This document shows, piece after piece, positions 1 through 6,649 of a stretch of 64,000 nt of DNA. Origin of the DNA: Roseomonas fluvialis (GTDB lineage Bacteria; Pseudomonadota; Alphaproteobacteria; Acetobacterales; Acetobacteraceae); assembly GCF_022846615.1 (NCBI RefSeq), contig NZ_AP025637.1, forward strand, positions 248,001-312,000, in the 5' to 3' direction. The notes under the pieces were generated by a model. It was not told the DNA's origin and ran no database searches. It worked only from the letters and a program-made list of their open reading frames with translations. How positions within the stretch are numbered: the first letter of the stretch is position 1; each line of letters starts with the position of its first letter. Made by a program: the position numbers and the translations under genes.

Positions 1-18
1 GGCGATGGTCTCAGCCAT
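1..18 (-). CDS. Possible start of an unidentified gene (partial)
   Basis: On the minus strand an ATG at 18 opens a frame reading M-A-E-T-I-A before the window ends. The ATG overlaps the stop of the HxlR gene upstream of it, a coupling seen many times in this window. Only six codons are visible, so neither the product nor the reality of the gene can be judged. Confidence 0.3.
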
Positions 19-496
19 GTGCGGCGTCCTCCCCGAAGCGGCGGCGGATCGCCTCGTTCGCACCGGGGCCGGGCAGGATGCGCACATCCTCGGGCCGGAT
101 CGCGGACCCATCCGCGCGCCGCGGCGCCGGCGCGGGCACCGGCGCGCCGGTCGCGAGGTCCACCATGATGGTCGGCGGGCCCTCGGGCCCCGACAAATGT
201 CGCGCCCCCCAGTCGCGGATCGCGAGATACAGCGGGAAGGCATCCCGCCCGCGATCGGTCAGGTGGTAAGCATGGCGCCCGCCCTCCGGCCGGCGTTCCA
301 GCAACCCGTGCCGCACCAGCGCGGCCAGCCGCGCCGACAGGATGTTGGGCGCGATGCCGAGGTTGCGTTCGAAGGCATCGAAGCGGGTGGTGCCGGCGAA
401 GGCCTCGCGCAGCAGCAGGATGGTCCAGCGCTCGCCAAGGATAGCCATGGCACGGGCGACGGGGCAGCGCATGCGGGCGAAGTCGATACGGGGCAT
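11..496 (-). CDS. HxlR-family winged-helix transcriptional regulator
   Basis: 161 residues. After a short leader with a cysteine at residue 11, a winged helix-turn-helix follows: CPVARAMAILGERWTILLL, then a recognition segment with GIAPNILSARLAALV and a wing ending in YHLTDRGRDAF. This is the compact HxlR/MarR-like layout, and the N-terminal cysteine is typical of redox- or electrophile-sensing members (YodB, HypR). The family's usual length is 100-160 residues, so this is a long member with a proline-rich tail. It faces away from gcrA across 174 bp that contain an inverted repeat at 535-551, a plausible autoregulatory operator. The effector is unknown. The start at 496 was chosen because the HTH begins ten residues later. 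Confidence 0.85.
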   Translation of the reverse strand: MPRIDFARMRCPVARAMAILGERWTILLLREAFAGTTRFDAFERNLGIAPNILSARLAALVRHGLLERRPEGGRHAYHLTDRGRDAFPLYLAIRDWGARHLSGPEGPPTIMVDLATGAPVPAPAPRRADGSAIRPEDVRILPGPGANEAIRRRFGEDAAHG

Positions 497-534
497 GGGG
501 ATCCTGGAGCGGGCCGCGGCATCAGGCGCCGGAA

Positions 535-551
535 GCTTGCACAATGCAAGC
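535..551. promoter_or_regulatory. Inverted repeat upstream of the HxlR gene (candidate operator)
   Basis: GCTTGCA and TGCAAGC are perfect 7-base arms around a 3-base spacer. The site lies 38 bp upstream of the HxlR start in the divergent region with gcrA. HxlR dimers bind such dyads, often at their own promoter. The assignment rests on position and symmetry only. Confidence 0.4.
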
Positions 552-670
552 AAACTTCGCCCCCGGCTTGTCCACAGGAAACTGCACGCGCGGGGCATCG
601 CAGAACTTGTGTCCGCGACGCGGTTTGGCCTACCGTATGTTGTGTCGGGGGACAGAAGGGGGACCAAGCC

Positions 671-1153
671 ATGGACTGGACGACGGAGGCGATCGAGCGC
701 CTGAAGGCGCTCTGGGCCGAGGGCCATTCGACGGCCGAGATCGGGCGCCGCATGGGCATTTCGAAGAATGCCGTGGTCGGCAAGGCGCACCGGCTGAACC
801 TGTCGGCCCGGCCGAGCCCGATCCGCCGCGACGCAATGCCACGCCCGGCCCCCGCGCCCCGCGCACCGCGGCCCGCACCCGTGCCGATGCAGCGCCTGGT
901 GCAGCCGACGGCGATCCGCCAGGCGCCGCCGCCCGCCCCGCCGCCGCAAGCGAGCGCCGCGCCGGTGGTGCGTAGCTTCCCGAGCGCGCGCCCGCGCATC
1001 GGCGCGCGGTCTTGCTGCTGGCCGATCGGTGAGCCGGGCACCCAGGGCTTCCGCTTCTGCGGTGCCGACCCGATGGCCGGCAAGCCGTATTGCACGGAAC
1101 ACGCGGCGCTGGCCTATGTGAAGCCGCGGGATCGTCGCGAAGACGCGGCGTAG
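671..1153 (+). CDS. gcrA: GcrA cell-cycle regulator
   Basis: 160 residues. The N-terminus (WTTEAIERLKALWAEGHSTA, then IGRRMGISKNAVVGKAHRL) is the conserved GcrA DNA-binding helix-turn-helix. A proline/alanine-rich linker follows, then a C-terminal cysteine/histidine block (SCCWPIGEPG, FCGADP, YCTEHA) typical of GcrA and matching the part that contacts sigma-70 region 2. In Caulobacter GcrA activates sigma-70 promoters carrying methylated GANTC sites and controls cell-cycle genes. Length and architecture are normal. The start is the ATG directly before W-T, 9 bp after a GGGGGA stretch. The presence of gcrA places the organism in Alphaproteobacteria. Confidence 0.95.
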   Translation: MDWTTEAIERLKALWAEGHSTAEIGRRMGISKNAVVGKAHRLNLSARPSPIRRDAMPRPAPAPRAPRPAPVPMQRLVQPTAIRQAPPPAPPPQASAAPVVRSFPSARPRIGARSCCWPIGEPGTQGFRFCGADPMAGKPYCTEHAALAYVKPRDRREDAA

Positions 1154-1389
1154 TTTTTTCGGCCCTCAGACGTCGGGTGGGCGTCGGGGCAGTGCCCCGA
1201 CCCGCGGCCCTTGCCGTCGCCGCCTGCGCTGATGCGCTTGGTGCGACAGCACGCGGCGGCAAGCCAAGCACCCGGAGACGCGTGCCGGCGTTGGAAAAAA
1301 GAGCGTAGAGGTTCCGCACGCAGCACCTGACCGTGCAAGGAACATCACGGCTTCCGCGCGCGGCGAAACCCAGCGATGCTGCGCCCATC

Positions 1390-2265
1390 ATGCAATCGCG
1401 CCTCGCCGGGGTCGCGCTGCAACTCGCGGCGCTGGCGACCTTCGTCGTCATGGACACCATCATCAAGCTGCTGACGGCGCATTTCGCCGTGCCGCAGGTG
1501 ATGTGGGCGCGCTTCCTGTTCGGCTTCCTGACCGTGACGATCGCGCTGCGCATTGCCACGGGCCATGTACCCTGGCGGTCGCGCGCGCCGGGGCTGCAGA
1601 CGTTGCGCAGCCTGATCCTGGCCGCCTGCAACTACCTGTTCACCGTGGCGCTGGTGCACATCCCGCTCGCCGACGCGACGGCAGTGGGCTTCGCCTCCCC
1701 GCTGCTTACGGTGGCGCTGGCCGCCGTCTGGCTGAAGGAACGCGTGGGCTGGCGGCGATGGACCGGCGTGGTGGTCGGGCTGCTCGGCGTGCTGGTGCTG
1801 CTGCGCCCGCCTTTCCTGTTCGCGGGCGAACCGGTGCACTGGGCCATGCTGCTGCCGCTCGGCACCGCCGCGCTGTTCGCCGTCTACCAGATCCTGACGC
1901 GGAAACTGGCCTCCATCGACGACCCGCGCACCACCATCCTGCACACCAGCCTGGCGGCAGCCATCGTCACCTCCGCGATCCTGCCCGGTGCCTGGTCCTG
2001 GCCCTCGGCCGGCGGCTGGGGCGTGCTGGTGCTGCTCGGCGTGCTGGGCGGCGTGGGGCATGGGCTGATGGTGCTGGCCTTCGCCCGCGCGCCGGTCAGC
2101 CTGCTCGCCCCCATGTCCTATACCCAGATGATCTGGGCGGTGCTGGCCGGCATGCTGGTCTTTGCCGACTACCCCGATCTGGTCACGCTGCTGGGCATGG
2201 TCGTCATTGCGGTGGGCGGGCTGCTGGTCGCGCTGCCCGACCGCGCCCGCAAGGCCACGCCCTGA
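1390..2265 (+). CDS. DMT-family (EamA) inner-membrane transporter
   Basis: 291 residues with about ten hydrophobic segments arranged as two EamA repeats, typical of the drug/metabolite transporter superfamily. Diagnostic stretches are ATAVGFASPLLTVALAAVWL at the end of repeat one and the matching MSYTQMIWAVLAGMLVF in repeat two, followed by a short basic tail. Members export amino acids, nucleosides or other small molecules; the substrate cannot be read from the sequence. An in-frame upstream start at 1333 exists, but the ATG at 1390 places the first membrane helix at the usual distance. It stands alone, with no obvious operon partner. Confidence 0.85.
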   Translation: MQSRLAGVALQLAALATFVVMDTIIKLLTAHFAVPQVMWARFLFGFLTVTIALRIATGHVPWRSRAPGLQTLRSLILAACNYLFTVALVHIPLADATAVGFASPLLTVALAAVWLKERVGWRRWTGVVVGLLGVLVLLRPPFLFAGEPVHWAMLLPLGTAALFAVYQILTRKLASIDDPRTTILHTSLAAAIVTSAILPGAWSWPSAGGWGVLVLLGVLGGVGHGLMVLAFARAPVSLLAPMSYTQMIWAVLAGMLVFADYPDLVTLLGMVVIAVGGLLVALPDRARKATP

Positions 2266-2396
2266 AGGCAAATGGCTGCGCGCAGTCCCGGCGCTTGCGC
2301 CGCGGGCGCCGCTGGTCTAGCGAGGCGGCTTGCGGGCCCGTGACCGGGCGCGCCGTCCTCGCGGCCGCCCATTCGGCGCCGCGCATGAGGGGTTCG

Positions 2397-3101
2397 ATGG
2401 CTGACATCGGGATGGCCAAGGGGGCCGAGGAACGCGGGCACGCGCGCGCAGCGCTCGATGCCGACAGCGTGCGTGAGGCATATCGGCGCTGGGCCGGCGT
2501 GTACGACACCGTCTTCGGCGGCGTGTCCGGCTTCGGGCGGCGCCGCGCCGTCGCCGCGGTGAACCGCCTGGCGGGTCCGCGCGTTCTGGAAGTGGGCGTC
2601 GGCACCGGCCTCGCGCTGCCGCTGTACCGGCGCGACCTGCAGGTGGTCGGCATCGACCTCTCGCGCGAGATGCTCGAGAAGGCCAAGCAGCGCGTCGAGG
2701 CCGAGCAGCTGGCCAATGTCCGCGGCCTGCTCGAGATGGACGCCGAGCACATGGCCTTCGCCGACGGGTCCTTCGACATCGCAGTGGCGATGTTCACCGC
2801 CTCCGTCGTGCCGGACGCCAAGAAGCTGTTCATCGAAATGTCGCGCGTGGTGCGCCCGGGCGGCCACCTGTTGTTCGTGAACCACTTCGCCGCCGAGGGC
2901 GGCCCACGCTGGTGGATCGAGCGTGCCATGGCGCCGCTGTCGCGCCGGCTCGGCTGGCACCCTGATTTCGCGCTGCGCGACCTGCTCGACCCCGAGGTGA
3001 CGACGGTCGAGCGCATGGAAGCCTGCCCGCCGGCGGGTATCTTCACGCTGGTGCAGCTGCGCAACCCGGATGCGGTCCCGCAGGCACTCGCCGCCGAATA
3101 G
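2397..3101 (+). CDS. Class I SAM methyltransferase, PmtA-like phospholipid N-methyltransferase
   Basis: 234 residues. The SAM-binding motif I is VLEVGVGTG at residues 63-71, motif II has GIDLSREML and motif III follows VVRPGGHLLFVNHF. The preceding YRRWAGVYDTVFGG and the later HPDFALRDLL resemble the Rhodobacter-type phosphatidylethanolamine N-methyltransferase PmtA, which makes phosphatidylcholine at the membrane. A ubiE/arsenite-type methyltransferase is the main alternative. The start at 2397 follows a GAGGGG ribosome-binding site; another ATG lies 12 bp upstream in frame. The gene is unlinked to other lipid genes. Confidence 0.75.
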   Translation: MADIGMAKGAEERGHARAALDADSVREAYRRWAGVYDTVFGGVSGFGRRRAVAAVNRLAGPRVLEVGVGTGLALPLYRRDLQVVGIDLSREMLEKAKQRVEAEQLANVRGLLEMDAEHMAFADGSFDIAVAMFTASVVPDAKKLFIEMSRVVRPGGHLLFVNHFAAEGGPRWWIERAMAPLSRRLGWHPDFALRDLLDPEVTTVERMEACPPAGIFTLVQLRNPDAVPQALAAE

Positions 3102-3187
3102 CCTGCCCGGCGCACGCCGGCACGACTGCCCTCACCGAGGCGACGTATCGAAGGAATGGCCGGCCGCGACCCGCCCGGTCGCTGCGG

Positions 3188-3838
3188 TCAGCCCCGTCGC
3201 GCCGCGCGCGGCGCCGCCACGCCGCGCCCGATATCGAAGCCAAGGAACCCCGCCTCCGGCCGCGGCGTGCCGCCATCATTGGCGAACAGGCGCGGGCGCA
3301 TCGATGGCGCCGGCGCCGCGCGCCCGCCCACCGCACCCTGCGCGCGCGCCGCTGCCTGTGCAGCCCGTGCCGCCTCGGCCTGCAGGGCACGGTCGCGCGC
3401 GGCGCGCTGCGCGGCGGTGAGGGATGCCTCAGCCGGCGGGGCCGGGCCGCGCGCCGTCGACCGGGCGGCGAGCAGGAAGAACAGGATGTCGTTGCGCCCC
3501 TGGTCGACCGCGGCATCCACCGCGGTCAGGCCGAGCACGTTGCGTTCCTCGAGGCTCGCGCCGCGCGTGACGGCGTCCCGCGCCGCGGCCAGGTCGCCGC
3601 GGTTGATCGCGTCGAACAGCGCGGCGGTCGGCGCCAGGTTGGCGTTCGGGTCGCCCGGGATGGGCTCCGGTGCGCGGCGTGCCGCGAGCCCCGGCAGGGC
3701 GGGTGGCGGCGCGCGCCGCGCCGCGGGGGCGGCCGGCGGCGGGCCGGTGAACTGCGCCTGCGCCGGCGCGGGGCCGAAAGGAAGCCCCGGCAGCGGCACC
3801 ACGCCGAGCAGGGGCAGCAGGGCAAGGATTCGTCTCAT
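3188..3838 (-). CDS. Exported ankyrin-repeat protein
   Basis: 216 residues. A cleavable signal peptide occupies residues 1-29 (LLPLLGVVPLPG, then AQAQ). A proline/alanine-rich linker is followed by about two ankyrin-like repeats around residues 70-125: AALFDAINRGDLAAARDAV, then GASLEERNVLGLTAVDAAVD and NDILFFLLAA. An alanine/arginine-rich helix follows. Small periplasmic ankyrin proteins are common in Acetobacteraceae, presumably as protein-binding scaffolds. The partner is unknown. It sits alone and converges with the methyltransferase gene. Confidence 0.6.
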   Translation of the reverse strand: MRRILALLPLLGVVPLPGLPFGPAPAQAQFTGPPPAAPAARRAPPPALPGLAARRAPEPIPGDPNANLAPTAALFDAINRGDLAAARDAVTRGASLEERNVLGLTAVDAAVDQGRNDILFFLLAARSTARGPAPPAEASLTAAQRAARDRALQAEAARAAQAAARAQGAVGGRAAPAPSMRPRLFANDGGTPRPEAGFLGFDIGRGVAAPRAARRG

Positions 3839-3966
3839 GCCGCCTTCTACCCCCCTTCGCCCCCAGGCGGAAACACTGGATTGCCGGGGGCCGCTTCGCG
3901 CATTTCTTGCGTCAGTGGATCGTCTGAGCGTTCACTGTGACGCAGCATGTGCTCAGGAGAACGCCC

Positions 3967-4320
3967 ATGTCCGGTTCGTCATCGTCTCCTCCGGTGCTCG
4001 GCAATGCGCACCTTGCCGGTGCGCAGCCCCGCGATACGGAGCTGGGGTCCGTGGTCCGTGTCTATCGCCCCGACGGCGAAACCGGGCGGCTGAACAGCGT
4101 TCCGGCGGAGCCCGGCATGGCCCTGCAGCATGGCGATATCCTGTCGGCCAATGCCTTCACGACCGGGGTCGATGTTCATTTCGGCAGCAACACCCAGACG
4201 TTGCTGGGCCGCGGGTTGCTTGCGCATGAACTGACCCACACGGTCCAGCAGGGCCAAGGGTCCGCGCCCCCGAACTTCGAGCCGGTCAACAACGCCTACC
4301 TGCAGGACAGCCGGGAATAA
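3967..4320 (+). CDS. Short DUF4157-like protein with an HExxH zincin motif
   Basis: 117 residues. Residues 59-96 match the C-terminal half of DUF4157: ANAFTTGVDVHFG, then GRGLLAHELTHTVQQG, with the zinc motif HELTH at 87-91. DUF4157 normally forms the N-terminal part of large toxins and effectors, many linked to extracellular contractile injection systems. Here the front half of the domain is replaced by an unrelated polar segment, and the protein ends about 25 residues after the motif without any effector. No signal peptide is visible. The ATG at 3967 has an AGGAGA site 7 bp upstream; a GTG at 3937 is less likely. Neighbours give no functional clue. Confidence 0.65.
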   Translation: MSGSSSSPPVLGNAHLAGAQPRDTELGSVVRVYRPDGETGRLNSVPAEPGMALQHGDILSANAFTTGVDVHFGSNTQTLLGRGLLAHELTHTVQQGQGSAPPNFEPVNNAYLQDSRE

Positions 4321-4351
4321 CGGCCGCGCGAGCCGGCGCAGGGCGCGGGCG

Positions 4352-6436
4352 CTACCGTCCCTCACGCCGCCAGGCCATCACCGCGGCCCCCAGTACCAGC
4401 GCGAGCGCCAGCCAGGCGGGCAGCAACGGCAGCGCGCTGATGCCGGTAACCGTGTGGTCCCCGTTGCGGCGCAGGCCGATCCAGCCCGCGCCCGCCGCAT
4501 CGCGCCCGGCCGCCACGCGGCGGAGTTCCGGGATCGCCGGCGCCGCCGCATCGCCCATGAAACGCGCCGCGCCGCCGGTGCTTGCCAGCAGCGGGCGCAG
4601 GCGTTCGGGGTCGGCGCGCAGGTCCGCGATCTCGAGCGGGTTCGCCGCCGCCGAGGCCGCGAAAGCGGTGCGCCGCCCGTCGCCAGCCTGCCACACCCCG
4701 GGCTGTGTCGCGGGCACGCTCAGCGTCGCGCGGCCGCCGCCGGCTTCCTCGGGCCGCGCGCGGGTGATGGTGCCGTCCGGTGCCGTGATGCTGAATTCGG
4801 GTGGCGGGCCGGCATCGAGGCTGCGGCGCGTGACGGTCAGGCGGCCGGCTTCGATGCGCGCGGTCAGGTCTTCTTCTTCCAATTCGGTCTCGCGCATCAG
4901 CCAATGCGCGACGCGGCGCAGCACCTCCTGCTGCGGGCCGCCGCCATCATGCCCGCGCGACCACAACCAGATGTGGTCGGACAGCAGCAGCGCGACGCGG
5001 CCCTCGCCGACGCGGTCCAGCACCAGCAGCGGCGCGCCGTCGGGGCCTTCCATGACGGTGCTGCCGGACCGCGCCTCGGTGCGCAGCCAGCGGTACCAGC
5101 GGCCCCATTGCGCCTCGGCCTGCTCGGTATTGGCGCCGACAAGACCCTCGGTGACCGGGTGGCGGAAGCCCAGCGCCGAGACGCGCGGGCGGAAGGCCTG
5201 TTCCGCCACCGCGTTCTGCCGCCCCGCCGGGCGCGCGGGCAGCACCTGGCCGAGCGGCGTCAGCGCCAGCGAGACCGGCCCGGAATACTCCGGCCCGGTC
5301 GACATCAGCAGCGCGCCGCCGCCGCGCACGTAATCGGCGATGTTGCGCAGGTAGGCCACCGGCAGGATGCCGCGGTTGGAGAAGCGGTCGAACACGATCA
5401 GGTCGAATTCGCGCAGCTTCACCTGGAACAGCTCGCGCACCGGGAAGGCGATCAGCGCGAGTTCGTTCAGTGGCGTCAGGTCGTCCTTCTCCGGCGGGCG
5501 GAGAATCGTGAAGTGGACCAGGTCCACATTCGGGTCGGCCTTGAGCAGGCGGCGCCAGGTGCGTTCGCCGGCATGCGGTTCACCACTCACCAGCAGCACG
5601 CGCAGCCGGTCGCGCACGCCGTTGATGGTCACCACCTGGCGGTTGTTGCGTAGCGCCACCTCGCCGGGACGGGGCTCGGCCTCGATCTCGACCACGGTGG
5701 GGCCGCCGCGCTGGATCGGCACGGTGATGCGGTGGTCGCGCCCGACCGGCACGCTCTCGCTGCGCGCGGCCTCGCCGTCGCGGCGGATGGTCAGGCGCGC
5801 GGCACCCTGCGCATTGGGCACGCCGAGGTCGTCGACCGCGACGCGGATCTCGACCGTGCGGCCGACGATGCCGAAGCCGGGCGCCTCGATGATACGCAGG
5901 CGACGGTCTGTCTGCCCCGCGCGGCCGGGCAGTAGGGCGTGGAAGGGGGCGTCGAAGGGCGCGGCGGCGGGGATGTCGTGCGCCTGGCCGTCGGTGAGTG
6001 CGATCACGCCGGCGAGGCGCGCACGCGGGATCTCGGCCAGCGCACGCTCGATCGCGGCGAACAGGCGGGTGCCCTGGTTGCCGCCTTCCGGCACCTCGAT
6101 GGTGCGCAGTTCCAGTTCGGGCAGGCGGGCTGCGCGGGCCTCGACCTCTCGCCGCGCGGCGTCGATCTGCGCGGTGCGCGTCGCGATCGTGGTGGAATCG
6201 GTCTGGTCGACCACCAGCAGCGCGATGTCGGGGCGGGTCTCGCGGGTTTCCTCGACCAGGCGGGGATTGGCCAGCGCCAGCAGGATCAGCGCGAAGGACA
6301 CGCCGCGCCAGACGATGCCGCGCGCGCGCCGCAGCACGGCCGGCACCAATGCCAGGACGGCCAGCGCGGCGGCGATCCCCAGCAGCCAGAGCGGCAGCAC
6401 GGGCGCGAAGTCGATGCCGGCGATGGTTTGGGTCAT
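4352..6436 (-). CDS. Large membrane protein with vWA/GATase-like periplasmic region
   Basis: 694 residues. Two N-terminal membrane helices (LPLWLLGIAAALAVLALVPA and the WRGVSFALILLALAN segment) precede a vWA-like region with DIALLVVDQTDST and VIALTDGQAHD, then a glutamine-amidotransferase-like fold with LLVSGEPHAGERTW, YVRGGGALLMSTGPE and RVALLLSDHIWLW. One C-terminal helix ends in a basic tail. Catalytic residues of true amidotransferases are not evident, so a structural role is likelier. It is the last gene of the moxR/DUF58/DUF4159 cluster. The start at 6436 fits the GAGG site better than the ATG six bases upstream. Confidence 0.75.
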   Translation of the reverse strand: MTQTIAGIDFAPVLPLWLLGIAAALAVLALVPAVLRRARGIVWRGVSFALILLALANPRLVEETRETRPDIALLVVDQTDSTTIATRTAQIDAARREVEARAARLPELELRTIEVPEGGNQGTRLFAAIERALAEIPRARLAGVIALTDGQAHDIPAAAPFDAPFHALLPGRAGQTDRRLRIIEAPGFGIVGRTVEIRVAVDDLGVPNAQGAARLTIRRDGEAARSESVPVGRDHRITVPIQRGGPTVVEIEAEPRPGEVALRNNRQVVTINGVRDRLRVLLVSGEPHAGERTWRRLLKADPNVDLVHFTILRPPEKDDLTPLNELALIAFPVRELFQVKLREFDLIVFDRFSNRGILPVAYLRNIADYVRGGGALLMSTGPEYSGPVSLALTPLGQVLPARPAGRQNAVAEQAFRPRVSALGFRHPVTEGLVGANTEQAEAQWGRWYRWLRTEARSGSTVMEGPDGAPLLVLDRVGEGRVALLLSDHIWLWSRGHDGGGPQQEVLRRVAHWLMRETELEEEDLTARIEAGRLTVTRRSLDAGPPPEFSITAPDGTITRARPEEAGGGRATLSVPATQPGVWQAGDGRRTAFAASAAANPLEIADLRADPERLRPLLASTGGAARFMGDAAAPAIPELRRVAAGRDAAGAGWIGLRRNGDHTVTGISALPLLPAWLALALVLGAAVMAWRREGR

Positions 6437-6579
6437 GGGCATACCTCGACGGCATCATGCCTTCGGCCCGATGCCTGCATCAGGCCGCGAGCGCGAAGCG
6501 CGACCGCGCCCACACCATCGTTTGCCCCGCGGACGACAGCCCGGGGCGCGAAGACAAGGGCCGCGCACGGGCCCCATGT

Positions 6580-6598
6580 CGCGTTGCTGCGCAACGCG
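6580..6598. other. Hairpin in the intra-operon gap before the GATase-like gene
   Basis: CGCGTTGC and GCAACGCG form a perfect 8-bp stem with a 3-base loop. It sits mid-way in the 213-bp gap between the DUF4159 gene and the GATase-like gene. No T-run follows, so it is more likely a processing or attenuation structure than a terminator. The rest of the gap (6437-6649) shows nothing recognisable. Confidence 0.35.
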
Positions 6599-6649
6599 AA
6601 CGGGAACATGGACGCGGCCCGCCCGCCGTCTGAGGGACGAACGAACATC

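Noticed and set aside
4454-5653. Plus-strand frame of about 400 codons opposite the GATase-like gene
   Set aside because: Histidine/arginine/glutamine-rich and without domains, typical of antisense frames in GC-rich DNA; the minus-strand gene has clear membrane and vWA/GATase features.
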